From Pseudomonas versuta (GTDB lineage: Bacteria > Pseudomonadota > Gammaproteobacteria > Pseudomonadales > Pseudomonadaceae): DNA of 64,000 nucleotides. Both the position numbers and the translations under genes were made by a program. Below the pieces are notes generated by a model. That model made no database searches. It was not told where the DNA came from and saw nothing but the letters and a program-made list of their open reading frames with translations. Location: positions 806,001 to 870,000 of the forward strand of contig NZ_CP012676.1 in assembly GCF_001294575.1 (NCBI RefSeq), given 5' to 3'. Every line of letters begins with the position of its first letter. The first letter of the stretch is position 1. Shown here in pieces: positions 37,246 through 47,756 of this stretch.

Positions 37246-38247
37246 ATGATGGTCGATGAATATATTGCCGTGCTTGCCAGTCAGGGGGCTGGCGAAGATC
37301 TGGAATATGACCCCGTATTTATTGCGCTGGTCAATGAGGTGGCCAGTAAAGAGGGCGCTCAGTACGGCGATTATGTATATATCCCGGAACCTGTTGATTG
37401 GGCCTCGGTTGAGACTAAATGCAAAAGCCTTTTTGAGCGTACGCTGGATTTTCGCGTGGCAGTTTCTCTGACTCGGGCCTGGCTTGAGCGCGACGGTTTA
37501 CTGGGCCTGACGAAGGGCTTGAGTGTGCTGGTTTTTCTTGTGCGTGAGCGCTGGGAAGATACCTACCCCAGGTTAAGTCGTGAAGATCAATTCGATTCGC
37601 TGGAAAGAATCAATATTCTCGCTGAACTTGCAGTGCCTTCGACGGTGATCGCCAGGCTTCGACAAGAAGTACTGGTTAGTTTGCCCAGTGGCGAGTCTTT
37701 GAGTTGTGCCGATTTGGATTTAATTGCAAGTGGCGGGGAATCGGACGGGCGTGAAGAGTGTCTGAAACGGCTGGAAAGTCAGATCGAACCTCAATGTTCG
37801 ATTGATCTGATGCGAGCGCTGAGTGCACTTAATCGGGTAAAGGGATTGCTGGACAACTTTAATCAATGTCTGGATGAACACACCGGGCTCTGTGAAGTTT
37901 CGCCGCTGCACCCGCTCTCTCGGTTAATCCAGCAATGGATACAAGTGGTGGACAGTCGTTTACGCCGTACTGTGCCGGCGGTCTCGTCGGCGCCCGGGCC
38001 TGATATGGCCCAGCCTGTTGCCGGCGTCGCATTGCCGGTTGGGGGGTGCCGTTCCAGAGAAGAGGTTATCAGGGCACTTGATGCCATTGCTGCTTATTAC
38101 ACGTGCCATGAGCCCAGTAGCCCCATCCCCATGTTAGTGCAAAGAGTACGACGCCTCGCGGGCATGGATTTTCTGGAAATCATGGCTGAGCTGGCGCCGT
38201 CCAGTGTCAGTGACATGCGGGCCTTGGCCGGTATTCAAGAAGATTGA
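37246..38247 (+). CDS. tssA: T6SS baseplate/cap protein TssA
   Basis: 333 residues with the ImpA N-terminal domain (PEPVDWASVETKCKSLFERT and LTRAWLERDGLLGLTKGLSV) and a short C-terminal domain (SREEVIRALDAIAAYYTCHE … LVQRVRRLAGMDFLEIMAEL) of the short TssA class. TssA guides baseplate and sheath assembly. CGGAGG six bases upstream selects ATG 37246; ATG 37249 is the next codon. First gene of the T6SS cluster. Confidence 0.9.
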   Translation: MMVDEYIAVLASQGAGEDLEYDPVFIALVNEVASKEGAQYGDYVYIPEPVDWASVETKCKSLFERTLDFRVAVSLTRAWLERDGLLGLTKGLSVLVFLVRERWEDTYPRLSREDQFDSLERINILAELAVPSTVIARLRQEVLVSLPSGESLSCADLDLIASGGESDGREECLKRLESQIEPQCSIDLMRALSALNRVKGLLDNFNQCLDEHTGLCEVSPLHPLSRLIQQWIQVVDSRLRRTVPAVSSAPGPDMAQPVAGVALPVGGCRSREEVIRALDAIAAYYTCHEPSSPIPMLVQRVRRLAGMDFLEIMAELAPSSVSDMRALAGIQED

Positions 38248-38276
38248 CTATTTTTAATCGTGGGTGAGGGTCTGGT

Positions 38277-38789
38277 ATGTCCAGCAATGCAAGTAGTCAA
38301 AAATTTATAAACCGTAATCGTGCTCCGCGTGTACAGATTGAATACGACGTTGAGCTATACGGTGCTGAAAAAACCATTGAAATTCCTTTTGTTAATGGTG
38401 TGTTTGCCGATTTGTCCGGCTCGAATACCGAAGGCTTGCCCTCGGTGGCCGATCGCAAGTTTCTGGAAATCGACATCGATAACTTTGATGAACGCATGAG
38501 TGCAATCGCTCCGGCTTTAAAGTTTAGCGTGAGCAATGAACTGACCGGTGAAGGGCAACTGCCGATCCAGCTGGATATTCAGCGCATGGATGATTTCAGC
38601 CCGGGTTCTATCGCCCGCAATATCGAGCCGCTGCGCAAGTTGCTGGAGGCCCGAAATCAACTCTCCAACTTGCTGACCTATATGGACGGCAAAAGTGGTG
38701 CCGAGCAACTGGTCGCACAATTGCTCGAAGATCCGGCATTGATGAACTCATTGCTGCAACAGGCTAAACCCGCCGTCCCTGCTGAATAA
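38277..38789 (+). CDS. tssB: T6SS sheath small subunit TssB (VipA)
   Basis: 170 residues, near-complete family match (RAPRVQIEYDVELYGAEKTI, ANTPL-type core ANNFDERMSAIAPALKFSV region). TssB and TssC polymerise into the contractile sheath around the Hcp tube. It lies 29 bases after tssA and 10 before tssC. Confidence 0.96.
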   Translation: MSSNASSQKFINRNRAPRVQIEYDVELYGAEKTIEIPFVNGVFADLSGSNTEGLPSVADRKFLEIDIDNFDERMSAIAPALKFSVSNELTGEGQLPIQLDIQRMDDFSPGSIARNIEPLRKLLEARNQLSNLLTYMDGKSGAEQLVAQLLEDPALMNSLLQQAKPAVPAE

Positions 38790-38799
38790 GGTCACGATC

Positions 38800-40290
38800 A
38801 TGACTGCAACTGAACAGCTTCAAAGTCAAGAGAGCCAGACCACTACCCTGGCGGCAGACAGTTTTAGCAGCTTGCTGCAACGCGAATTCAAACCCCGCAG
38901 CGAACAGGCCAGTGATGCACTGCACACTGCGGTGCAGACCCTGGCCGAGCAGGCGCTGGGTTCCGTACACCTGATTGCCGATGACACCCTGAGCACCATT
39001 GAAGCGCTCATCGCCGCCATCGACAGCAAACTTTCAAGCCAGGTCAATGCGATCCTGCATCATGACGCCTTTCAAAAGCTTGAGTCGTCGTGGCGCGGTC
39101 TGCATCACTTGGTGAGCAACACCGAGACCGATGAAAAGCTCAAGATCCGCTTTATCAACATCTCCAAGGCCGAAGTGGCCCGTGAACTGAAGAAGTTCAA
39201 AGGCGCTGCCTGGGACCAGAGCCCGCTGTTCAAGAAGATTTATGAGCATGAATACGGGCAGTTTGGCGGTGAGCCCTTCGGTGCATTGATCGCCGACTAT
39301 TACTTCGATAACAGCCCGCCCGATGTCGAGCTGCTGGCCTCCATGGCCAAGATCGCCGCGGCGGCCCATGCGCCGTTAATCAGTTCTGCTGACCCTGGCG
39401 CCCTGTTGATGGACTCCTGGCAAGAGCTGGCCAACCCGCGCGACCTGGGCAAAATCTTCCAGACCCCGGAGCATGCTGCCTGGCGCAACTTCCGTAGCTC
39501 CGAAGACTCGCGCTACGTGGGCCTGACCTTGCCGCGCTTCCTCGGTCGCATCCCCTACGGCGCCAAAACCGCACCGGTGGACGACTTCAACTTTGAAGAA
39601 GTGACCCAGGGTGATTCGGCTAACTACCTGTGGGTCAATGCCGCCTATGCCATGGGCCTGAATATCAATCAGTCCTTCAAGCAGTTCGGCTGGTGTTCAC
39701 AGATCCGTGGCATCGAGTCCGGCGGCGCAATCAGTGGCCTGCCGGTGCACACTTACCCAAGTGAAGACGGCGGGGTGGATATGACCTGCCCGACCGAAAT
39801 CGCCATCAGCGACCGCCGTGAACTTGAACTGGCCAATAACGGTTTTATGCCGCTGGTGCATTGCAAGAACACCTCCATTGCCGCCTTTATCGGCGCGCAG
39901 TCCTTGCACAGCCCGCAGCAATACGACGACCCGGATGCCACGGCCAATGCCCGACTGGCCGCACGCCTGCCTTACTTGTTCGCGACTTGCCGTTTTGCCC
40001 ACTATTTGAAATGCATCGTGCGTGACAAGATCGGCTCGTTCAAGGAACGTGCGGATATAGAAGAGTGGCTCAATAGCTGGATCATGCGGTATGTAGAGCT
40101 GAATCCGGCCACTGCGTCGGACGCAGCCAAAGCCCGTAAACCCTTGTCTGCTGCTGAAGTGGTGGTTGAAGAAGATCAAGATAATCCGGGCTTTTACCGG
40201 GCTAAGTTTTTCTTGTGCCCACATTATCAGTTGGAAGGCTTGACGGTTTCATTGCGATTGGTAACGAAGTTGCCATCTTTGAAAAACTAG
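38800..40290 (+). CDS. tssC: T6SS sheath large subunit TssC (VipB)
   Basis: 496 residues, normal length. Typical segments are HHDAFQKLESSWRGLHHLVS, EHEYGQFGGEPFGALIADYY, RFLGRIPYGAKTAPVDDFNF and the C-terminal PGFYRAKFFLCPHYQLEGL. It forms the sheath with TssB and carries the region recognised by ClpV with TssB's N-terminal helix partner. Confidence 0.97.
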   Translation: MTATEQLQSQESQTTTLAADSFSSLLQREFKPRSEQASDALHTAVQTLAEQALGSVHLIADDTLSTIEALIAAIDSKLSSQVNAILHHDAFQKLESSWRGLHHLVSNTETDEKLKIRFINISKAEVARELKKFKGAAWDQSPLFKKIYEHEYGQFGGEPFGALIADYYFDNSPPDVELLASMAKIAAAAHAPLISSADPGALLMDSWQELANPRDLGKIFQTPEHAAWRNFRSSEDSRYVGLTLPRFLGRIPYGAKTAPVDDFNFEEVTQGDSANYLWVNAAYAMGLNINQSFKQFGWCSQIRGIESGGAISGLPVHTYPSEDGGVDMTCPTEIAISDRRELELANNGFMPLVHCKNTSIAAFIGAQSLHSPQQYDDPDATANARLAARLPYLFATCRFAHYLKCIVRDKIGSFKERADIEEWLNSWIMRYVELNPATASDAAKARKPLSAAEVVVEEDQDNPGFYRAKFFLCPHYQLEGLTVSLRLVTKLPSLKN

Positions 40291-40377
40291 CAGTATTTTT
40301 AAAGTTAATAGTTGTTTACGTGGCCGATCGACAGTCTGTCGCGCCACCTCACTGTGTAAAAACTATCGGAGTTTAAT

Positions 40378-40854
40378 ATGATTTTGTTGGATTTTAAAAC
40401 GAAAATTAAAGGCAGCACCACGATAGGTACTGCATACAAAGATCAAATTCTTTTGCAGTCATACGCCTTTAATGTGTCTAAGCATGTTCAAGTACAAGGC
40501 AGTGAGCGCCCGTCCAGTCCGGCTTTTATGTCGGAGCTGATGTTTACGAAAACGGCTGATATATCGTCTCCCAATCTTTTTTCAAATGCCATTGAAGGTA
40601 CGTCACTGGGGGTAGCGACGATCGTTGTATTGCACACAGAAGGCGCAAAGAAAAATATGCCTGCAGTGACCATTAAGCTTGACGACGCCGTCATCAGTTC
40701 TTTTTCTTCTCAGTCTGCGGGTGCGGGTCAAGCGGCTGAACACTTCAGCCTGAACTTCACGACGATCAGCTATGAATATCATAAGTTTAACGGTGATAAG
40801 GCGGATGGTTCGGTCGTGAAAAAATTCGACCTCAGAACAAAAGTTACTTCATAA
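40378..40854 (+). CDS. hcp: T6SS tube protein Hcp
   Basis: 158 residues of the Hcp1 family (FKTKIKGSTTIGTAYKDQIL, SPAFMSELMFTKTADISSPN, HKFNGDKADGSVVKKFDLRT). Hexamers stack to make the expelled tube and can carry small effectors inside. Preceded by an 87-base gap with a GTGGC…GCCAC hairpin and followed by a terminator, so it may be transcribed more strongly than its neighbours. Confidence 0.94.
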   Translation: MILLDFKTKIKGSTTIGTAYKDQILLQSYAFNVSKHVQVQGSERPSSPAFMSELMFTKTADISSPNLFSNAIEGTSLGVATIVVLHTEGAKKNMPAVTIKLDDAVISSFSSQSAGAGQAAEHFSLNFTTISYEYHKFNGDKADGSVVKKFDLRTKVTS

Positions 40855-40888
40855 ACGTCGCTGGCGTTTAGTCGCTTGACGGCAGGGG

Positions 40889-40916
40889 CCCCGGGCTTGC
40901 TCGGGGTTTTCTGTTT
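40889..40916 (+). terminator. Terminator between hcp and tssE
   Basis: CCCCGGGCTTGCTCGGGG followed by TTTTCTGTTTT, 35 bases after the hcp stop. A partial terminator here would raise Hcp over the baseplate proteins. Confidence 0.65.
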
Positions 40917-40963
40917 TGAAATGGGTATATGTACTTGGGTTGTTGTAGGGTCAAGGTTCAGCC

Positions 40964-41452
40964 ATGAATGATAAAGCCTATACATTGTTGGAACGTTTAA
41001 GTATGAGCGTTCGTGCTGAGGTTGCGCCCACTCTATTGGTAAGCAGAGAGTCGTTCTTGTCTCGACTGCGAGCCGACCTCAGTACGTTACTGAACACCAG
41101 CGGATTGGCGGGCGGCCTGGAACTTGGCGCAACGCCTTATGTCGCTAATTCAGTAATTAATTACGGCATCGGGAATATCGCTGGGCAGACCCTGTCAGGC
41201 CTTGCACCCCAAACCCTGGAAAGACGCATTCGGCATGCCATTTTTACTTACGAACCCAGAATTACTCGCCACAGTTTGCAAGTGTCGTGGATTGCAAATA
41301 GCAGTGAGCCAATGGCCGATCTGCAATTTTTGATTCAAGGGCAACTGCGTTCCGGGATGCAGGTTTATCCCTTCAAGTTTTGTTCCTTGTGGAATATCCA
41401 AAGCGGCGCGGTCCATATCGACACACCTGACGGCGCGCAACTCCATGGATGA
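40964..41452 (+). CDS. tssE: T6SS baseplate protein TssE (gp25-like)
   Basis: 162 residues with the gp25/lysozyme-like fold of phage baseplate wedges (LERLSMSVRAEVAPTLLVSR, LRADLSTLLNTSGLA, VINYGIGNIAGQTL, RRIRHAIFTYEPRI). It overlaps tssF by eight bases, showing coupled translation. Confidence 0.92.
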   Translation: MNDKAYTLLERLSMSVRAEVAPTLLVSRESFLSRLRADLSTLLNTSGLAGGLELGATPYVANSVINYGIGNIAGQTLSGLAPQTLERRIRHAIFTYEPRITRHSLQVSWIANSSEPMADLQFLIQGQLRSGMQVYPFKFCSLWNIQSGAVHIDTPDGAQLHG

Positions 41453-43325
41453 GCGTCTGTTGCGTCTGTATGAGCGCGAACTGGAGTTTCTCCGCGAGGG
41501 GGCCGGTGAATTTGCCCGGGTCTACCCCAAGGTCGCCAGTCATATCAATCTGGACTCCCGCCACGATCCCGACCCGAGCGTCGAGCGTTTGCTTGAGGGC
41601 CTGGGTTTTCTGACGGCGCGTATTCAGCTGCAAATGGAATCCGAGTTTCCGCAATTCAGCCGAAATTTGCTGGAACGGGTTCAACCCCAATCTTTGGCGC
41701 CACTGCCGTCTATGGCGGTGGTGCAGTTAACCCCTGACAAGCATCAGGGCAGCCTGGTCAACGGTTTTTGCCTTGCGGCCGACAGCGCATTGAGTGCGTT
41801 CGCCGATGTCGACGGCCAGAGTGCCCGTTGCGAATGGCGAAGCATGCAGCCCGTGACCCTATGGCCATTAGAGGTCGAGTCTGCCGATTACTTGCCCAGT
41901 GCCAGCCTGCTGCCGGGAGTGCCTGCCAGGTTCGCCGGCCAGGCGCACTCGGCGGTCCGGCTGCGCTTGAAAACCACCGCAGGCAACTTGTTCAGCCAAT
42001 TGCCGCTGCAACAGTTATGCCTGTACCTGGGGCGCCCGGGCGCACCGACGCTGGCGCTGCATGAAGCGTTGCTGTCGCGCACCATTGGCCTGATTGCCAG
42101 ACCTGCGGGCGACGATCACGCCTGGTGTGAGGTGATCGAGCCCGAACACATCAATCAGGCCAATTTTGCGCCGGATGAGGATGCCCAACTCAAGCAACGC
42201 TCTGCCGGCGGGGCCAGCGCTTTCGCCTTGTTGCGACGCTTTCTGGCGTTCCCCGAAGGCCAGCGCTTCATTCAATTGTCCGGCCTGGGCCCTGCGGTCC
42301 GCCGTTGTACAGAAGAGTCCCTGGAGCTGGTTTTCTTGTTGGCACCCTTGTCAAATCCGCTACCGGCGGATCTTGACCGTTCGTTTTTCAGCTTGTTCTG
42401 TGTGCCGGTGCAGAACCTGTTCAAAAAGCGCACCGACCGGATAAACCTACTGCAGCACCGGACCGATATTGATGTGGTCGTCGATCAGGCCAACCCGTTG
42501 CATCACGAGATACATCAAGTGCTGGATGTTCAGGGTTACTTTCGTGGCGGTCGCGAGCGCCAGCGCTTCGTCCCGCTGTACTCGCCTGTGGCCCGGCAAG
42601 ACGATGCCCGGGATACGGGGTTTTTCCAGTGCCAGCGCAGACCCTCGCGGCCCATGGCGGTGGCGGCCAATGGCAAGCAACCCTACGCCGGTTGTGATCT
42701 GTCCATTGCTCTGGTGGACCCGAACCACCCGCCGTACCGCCCGGACCTGCATCAATTGGTGGCTGAGGTCATGTGTTCCAATCGGCACCTGGCGCAGCAC
42801 ATCCGTTTTGGCAAAGGCAACACCGACTTTGTGCTCGACGTCAGTGCCCCGGTGGTCGCCATCCGCCGCGTGGCCGGGCCGTCGGCGCCGCTGTCGATGC
42901 CGGTTACGGGCGAAGGTCCGTGGAGTGCGATCCAGCATTTGTCGCGCAACTTCCTGCCGTTGGCTGACGAGGACGGCCAGGCTGGAGCCAGGGCCCTGCG
43001 CGAGATGCTGGCGCTCTACATCGCCTCTGACGATGCCGTGCTGCAGCGTTTGCTCGAAAGTATCGTCGCGTTGCGCGCCAGCGTGCTGACCCAGCGTTTG
43101 CCCGGCCCCGGCCCCGTGGTGTTCGGGCGCGGGCTGCAACTTGAATTGACCCTGGATGACGCCGCCTGCGAAGGCATCGGCGCCTTTGTGCTGGGCGGGG
43201 TGCTGGAGGGGTTTTTCGCCCGTTACGCGGCCATCAACTCCTTTACCGGCACCGTGCTGTACACCCGCAGCCGCGGGCTGATTCACCGCTGGCCGGTCAG
43301 AGGTGGCCAATGCATGACCCTCTAG
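41445..43325 (+). CDS. tssF: T6SS baseplate protein TssF
   Basis: 626 residues, opening MDERLLRLYERELEFLREGA and containing DPSVERLLEGLGFLTARIQL, the standard VasA/TssF start. Forms the wedge with TssE, TssG and TssK. Its end overlaps tssG by 16 bases. Confidence 0.95.
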   Translation: MDERLLRLYERELEFLREGAGEFARVYPKVASHINLDSRHDPDPSVERLLEGLGFLTARIQLQMESEFPQFSRNLLERVQPQSLAPLPSMAVVQLTPDKHQGSLVNGFCLAADSALSAFADVDGQSARCEWRSMQPVTLWPLEVESADYLPSASLLPGVPARFAGQAHSAVRLRLKTTAGNLFSQLPLQQLCLYLGRPGAPTLALHEALLSRTIGLIARPAGDDHAWCEVIEPEHINQANFAPDEDAQLKQRSAGGASAFALLRRFLAFPEGQRFIQLSGLGPAVRRCTEESLELVFLLAPLSNPLPADLDRSFFSLFCVPVQNLFKKRTDRINLLQHRTDIDVVVDQANPLHHEIHQVLDVQGYFRGGRERQRFVPLYSPVARQDDARDTGFFQCQRRPSRPMAVAANGKQPYAGCDLSIALVDPNHPPYRPDLHQLVAEVMCSNRHLAQHIRFGKGNTDFVLDVSAPVVAIRRVAGPSAPLSMPVTGEGPWSAIQHLSRNFLPLADEDGQAGARALREMLALYIASDDAVLQRLLESIVALRASVLTQRLPGPGPVVFGRGLQLELTLDDAACEGIGAFVLGGVLEGFFARYAAINSFTGTVLYTRSRGLIHRWPVRGGQCMTL

Positions 43326-44296
43326 ATTTCTGGAGCCAACTGCAGACCGGGGCCTGGCGCTTTGATTTTTTCAGTGCCTTGCGCTGCGTCGATGCGCTTG
43401 ACTCCCGGGCGCCACGCCTGGGTACCAGCGATCACTTGCACCAGGACCCGCTGCGTCTGGGGCAAGCGGTGTCTCTTGGCTTCGAGCCGGGGATGTTGCG
43501 CAACCTGCAACTGCGCGAAGGCCAGGCGGCGCAGCTGGCCGTGACGTTCTTTGGCCTGACCGGGGTTAACGGGCCGATGCCCCTGGCGTTCAGTGAGGAT
43601 GTGCTGTCCCGGCAAATCAATCACAACGATTTCATGCTGGCGGACTTCCTCGACATCTTCCATCACCGCTTGCTGTGCCTGCTGTACCGCAGCTGGGCGG
43701 TGACCCGGCCCGTGGTGTCCGCAGACCGTGCGGACCAGGACCGTTTTGGCGACTACGTGCAAGCGTTCGCCCCCCGCAGTGAACGCTATTACGCACCCCG
43801 CTATGTCGATCAGCGGCGCAGCGCCGAAGGTCTGCTGGGTGTGCTCAGTGAGCATCTGCAAATGCCGGTGCGGCTGCAGCAATGGTTCGGGCGCTGGAGT
43901 GCGCAGGCCAGCGCGCAGCAACCGCAGCTGGGCGGCAGAGGCGCCGCGCAACTGGGCCAGGGTTCATTGTTGGGACGCCGGGTATGGAATGCGCAACACA
44001 GCGTGCGCCTGCTTCTGGGACCGTTGCCGATGGCACGGCTGCAGCAGTTTTTGTCCGGCGCGGCGTTGCTTCACAGCTTTAGCCGGTTGGTCGATGACTA
44101 CCTGGGCGGCTGTTTTGAATGGGATGTGCAATTGCTGCTCGCCGATCCGGCGCAGACAGCCGTGCGGCTGGGGGGCAACCATGCATTGGGCCTGGCTTCA
44201 TGGTTGCCCGGCACACCGCGTTCGCTTCCACCACGGGCCTGCGTTTTGAGCAGGGCCCGTATCCAGAGACTTCAACAGGAATTGCGCCATGACTGA
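43310..44296 (+). CDS. tssG: T6SS baseplate protein TssG
   Basis: 328 residues with the family segments FDFFSALRCVDALDSRAPRL, FFGLTGVNGPMPLAFSEDVL and DIFHHRLLCLLYRSWAV. ATG 43310 overlaps the end of tssF; the stop overlaps tssH by eight bases. Confidence 0.94.
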   Translation: MHDPLDFWSQLQTGAWRFDFFSALRCVDALDSRAPRLGTSDHLHQDPLRLGQAVSLGFEPGMLRNLQLREGQAAQLAVTFFGLTGVNGPMPLAFSEDVLSRQINHNDFMLADFLDIFHHRLLCLLYRSWAVTRPVVSADRADQDRFGDYVQAFAPRSERYYAPRYVDQRRSAEGLLGVLSEHLQMPVRLQQWFGRWSAQASAQQPQLGGRGAAQLGQGSLLGRRVWNAQHSVRLLLGPLPMARLQQFLSGAALLHSFSRLVDDYLGGCFEWDVQLLLADPAQTAVRLGGNHALGLASWLPGTPRSLPPRACVLSRARIQRLQQELRHD

Positions 44297-46913
44297 TATC
44301 AGCCGAGCCAAGCTATTTGGAAAACTCGACCACCTGGCTTTCCAGGCCATGGAATCCGCCACCAGCCTGTGCCGCCTGCGGGGTAACCCCTACGTTGAGC
44401 TGGTGCACTGGTTTCAGCTGGTGCTGCAGGAGCCGGACTCGGACCTGCGCCGGATCAATCAGCGCTTCGAGCTGGATAACGGCAAACTGACGACCGACCT
44501 GATCAATGCCCTCGACCGTCTGCCTGCACGCTCTGCCTCGGTAGTGGACTTGTCGGCCCAGCTGGACGAGGCCATGGAGCGCAGCTGGTTGTACGGAGCG
44601 TTGCAGCTGGACGCGGTGCGCATTCGCAGCGGCCATGTATTGCTCGGCGTGCTGGGCACCAGCAGCCTGCGCCATACCTTGTTCGCCATGTCCCGGGAGT
44701 TCGAAAAGATCAACCGTGAAATGCTCCTCGATCAGTTCAACGACATCGTCCAGCGCTCACCCGAACAACCGGTGGCGCTCGCCGAGGGCGGCAAAAGCAC
44801 TGTCCCGGATCAGCCCTCCAGTGCTCTGCAGCGTTACACCACTGACCTGACCGGCCAGGCCCGGCGCGGCGAGCTGGACCCGGTCATGGGGCGTAACGAT
44901 GAAGTGCGCCAGTTGATCGACATCCTTATGCGCCGCCGGCAGAACAACCCGTTGCTGGCAGGCGAGGCGGGGGTGGGCAAGACCGCGGTGGTCGAAGGCT
45001 TTGCCCAGCGCATCGTCGCCGGTGATGTACCGGAGGCGTTTCGTCAGGCCCGGGTGCTGGCCCTTGATATTGGTTTGTTGCAAGCCGGGGCCGGGGTCAA
45101 GGGCGAGTTTGAACAGCGCCTGCGCCAAGTGGTCGATGAGGTTCAGGCCGCAGCACTGCCGACCCTGCTGTTTATTGATGAGGTTCACACCCTGGTGGGC
45201 GCCGGTGGCCAGGCAGGCACCGGCGATGCCGCCAATTTGCTCAAACCGATGCTGGCCCGCGGGCAACTGCGCACCATTGGCGCCACCACCTGGGACGAAT
45301 ACAAAAAGCACATTGAAAAAGACCCGGCCCTGAAACGGCGCTTCCAGGTGCTGCGGGTGGAAGAGCCAAGCCCCGAGGTAGCGGTCAACATGCTGCGCAG
45401 CGTGCTGCCCACCTTGCAGGCGCACCATCAGGTGCAGATTCTCGACGAAGCGCTGCATGCGGCCGTGAATCTGTCCCATCGGTACTTGCCCGACCGCCAG
45501 CTCCCGGATAAAGCCATCAGCCTGCTCGACACCGCCTGTGCCCGGGTGCGCATCAGTCAACAGGCGGTCCCCGGGGTACTGGCCGACAATCGCGAGCGTC
45601 TTGCTTACCTGAGAGCTGAAAAAGCCATGCTGGAAACTGAAGAGGCCATCGGCCTGGCCGACCCGGAGCGGATGCTGAGCCTGGAGCAACAATTGCGCAA
45701 AGAGCAGCACGACCTGCTGGGGCTCGAGGCGCGCTGGCAAGTAGAAGCGGCATGGGTTGAGGAAATTCATCAACTGCGTGCCCGTTTGCGCGCCGAAGAT
45801 GCGGGCTCAACCCCTGAAGATGCCGCATTGCACGCGGCCCTGTTGGAGCGCGCAGACTTGCTGCTGCAACGTTTGCAGGACGCTCACGCCCACACGTCGG
45901 CCCTGGTGCTGCCGGATGTCGACGCCCAGGCCGTTGCGGATGTTTTGCAGGGCTGGACCGGGATCCCGGTGGGCACCTTGCAGCGTGACGAACTCGACAC
46001 CATTCTCAACCTGGCTGCCAGCCTGGAACAACGGATCATCGGCCAGCCCCATGCCATGCAGGCGATTGCCTGCCGGATCCAGACCTCCCGCGCAGGCCTG
46101 GACCACCCCGGCAAACCGGTGGGGGTGTTCATGCTGGCCGGCCCCTCGGGGGTCGGCAAGACCGAAACCGCACTGGCCCTGGCCGAGCTGTTGTATGGCG
46201 GCGAACAGAACCTGGTCACCCTCAACATGAGCGAGTACCAGGAACCCCACAGCGTGGCCTCGCTCAAGGGCGCGCCCCCCGGCTATGTCGGCTATGGCGA
46301 GGGCGGCGTCCTGACCGAAGCGGTCCGCCGCCGACCGCATTGCGTGATTTTGCTGGACGAAATGGAGAAGGCTCATCCGGATGTGCACGAGGTGTTCTTC
46401 CAGGTATTCGACAAGGGCTGGATGGAAGACGGCGAAGGGCAGGTCATCGATTTTCGCAACACCCTGATCCTGATGACCACCAACGTTGGCTCCGAGGTGC
46501 TGTTCAACCTACGCGGCGGTGAAACGGCCGAGGACCTTGAACAGTTACTGCGCCCGCAATTGCTCAACGTATTCCCGCCGGCACTGCTGGGGCGGCTGGT
46601 GGCCATCCCGTACTTCCCCCTGAGCGACCAGATGCTGGGCAGCATTGTGGAAATGCAACTGCAGCGCGTGGTGCAACGGGTCCAGGGCCGCTACCAGGTG
46701 CCGTTGCACTACGACGCGGCACTGGTGGCGCATATCGTCGGCCAGTGCACCGACCGGCAGAGTGGCGGGCGCATGGTCGACTCCATCCTCACCCGCGAGT
46801 TGTTGCCGCAGTTGAGCCGGGTGTTTCTGCAATGGACCAAGGATCAGAAAGCTCCTGAGAGTCTGAGACTGGAGGTGGTGGAGAACGGGGTGCGTCTGGA
46901 GGTTGAATTTTAG
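44289..46913 (+). CDS. tssH: T6SS sheath-recycling ATPase TssH (ClpV)
   Basis: 874-residue AAA+ unfoldase that dismantles contracted sheaths. N domain (about 1-150), first AAA with Walker [14 protein letters not shown] and [14 protein letters not shown], a coiled-coil middle region (about 430-530, [20 protein letters not shown]), second AAA with [19 protein letters not shown] and [13 protein letters not shown]. Complete and without frame breaks. Its last third was the source of the broken duplicate at 47.8 kb. It is followed by low-GC cargo genes rather than the next structural gene. Confidence 0.96.
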   Translation: MTDISRAKLFGKLDHLAFQAMESATSLCRLRGNPYVELVHWFQLVLQEPDSDLRRINQRFELDNGKLTTDLINALDRLPARSASVVDLSAQLDEAMERSWLYGALQLDAVRIRSGHVLLGVLGTSSLRHTLFAMSREFEKINREMLLDQFNDIVQRSPEQPVALAEGGKSTVPDQPSSALQRYTTDLTGQARRGELDPVMGRNDEVRQLIDILMRRRQNNPLLAGEAGVGKTAVVEGFAQRIVAGDVPEAFRQARVLALDIGLLQAGAGVKGEFEQRLRQVVDEVQAAALPTLLFIDEVHTLVGAGGQAGTGDAANLLKPMLARGQLRTIGATTWDEYKKHIEKDPALKRRFQVLRVEEPSPEVAVNMLRSVLPTLQAHHQVQILDEALHAAVNLSHRYLPDRQLPDKAISLLDTACARVRISQQAVPGVLADNRERLAYLRAEKAMLETEEAIGLADPERMLSLEQQLRKEQHDLLGLEARWQVEAAWVEEIHQLRARLRAEDAGSTPEDAALHAALLERADLLLQRLQDAHAHTSALVLPDVDAQAVADVLQGWTGIPVGTLQRDELDTILNLAASLEQRIIGQPHAMQAIACRIQTSRAGLDHPGKPVGVFMLAGPSGVGKTETALALAELLYGGEQNLVTLNMSEYQEPHSVASLKGAPPGYVGYGEGGVLTEAVRRRPHCVILLDEMEKAHPDVHEVFFQVFDKGWMEDGEGQVIDFRNTLILMTTNVGSEVLFNLRGGETAEDLEQLLRPQLLNVFPPALLGRLVAIPYFPLSDQMLGSIVEMQLQRVVQRVQGRYQVPLHYDAALVAHIVGQCTDRQSGGRMVDSILTRELLPQLSRVFLQWTKDQKAPESLRLEVVENGVRLEVEF

Positions 46914-46988
46914 TGGGTTGCGTAATGTCTCGCGGTTGTTCCTTAATTCATAAAGTTTGTTTGTAATGTTGTAATGATGGGGTTTGAT

Positions 46989-47639
46989 ATGAGTTTTGAA
47001 CATGTATATGAAGCTGTAAGCTATAGAGATCACTTGAACGCAACGGGTAGCAGGGGAAACTGTCTTGGGCAGTCATGGCTTTGGATGACAGATATTCTTG
47101 CAGGAAGTGCGATTTCCTTAGCTCCCGCTTGTTTTTTAAAGGGGGACGTATTGCAGAAGGAGTATTTGCAGCATGTTGCGCGTGGAGGCGCTTGTGTAGT
47201 TGATATGGGATTTTATATTCAGAAGGGGCGCGAGCTGCAAGGAAGTGCTCGAGGACGATGTTTGGTTCAGCGTAATGCTAGCGGTAATGCTAGTGCGTTC
47301 GAAATGGTTAACGCATTCGCACGTAATGCGCAAGGCGATGCGGGCATGATTATGACGTGGAATATAAGTGATAAAAGAAAAAGGTTAAGCTATCATGATG
47401 AAGACTATGAATCTGGCCATGCAGTGGCTCTGCTTAGGTTGAATGATGAAGGTAAAATCTACTTGTATGACCCTAATACCGGAGTTCATGAGTGGCATGA
47501 GGCAGTTGGTGTCAATTTATACACCGATATCGAGCGATATTTGATGGCTCGGTCACGCCGTGCGGTGTTTTTATCCTGTGTGAGCATGTTTTCTAGACAA
47601 GGTGTTTCTCCTCTTAATTTTAGAAAAGTATATGTTTGA
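46989..47639 (+). CDS. Putative T6SS cargo: YopT-like (C58) cysteine protease, copy 1
   Basis: 216 residues; function inferred. Three motifs stand in YopT/AvrPphB order: Cys25 in GNCLGQSWLWM, His144 in GHAVALL, Asp161 in YLYDPNTG. The Cys-His distance (119) and His-Asp distance (17) are close to those I recall for YopT (C139, H258, D274). There is no signal peptide or membrane helix, as expected for a T6SS or type III substrate. I chose ATG 46989 (MSFEHVYEAVSYRDHL), because the paralogue starts at the same point (MSFELLHAATSYREYL); two in-frame ATGs lie 12-15 bases upstream. GC is visibly lower than in clpV. It follows tssH by 75 bases. No immunity gene follows. Confidence 0.7.
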   Translation: MSFEHVYEAVSYRDHLNATGSRGNCLGQSWLWMTDILAGSAISLAPACFLKGDVLQKEYLQHVARGGACVVDMGFYIQKGRELQGSARGRCLVQRNASGNASAFEMVNAFARNAQGDAGMIMTWNISDKRKRLSYHDEDYESGHAVALLRLNDEGKIYLYDPNTGVHEWHEAVGVNLYTDIERYLMARSRRAVFLSCVSMFSRQGVSPLNFRKVYV

Positions 47640-47756
47640 TTTTTGGTGCTTGGTATTTTTTTAGAGGCCAAACATCAGAAGGTTTCAGTGGGGCTATTTG
47701 TGAACGTGGCAAAGGCGCAGGTGTGTCTTGAAGTTGAGACCGGGTAGAAAGCTGCG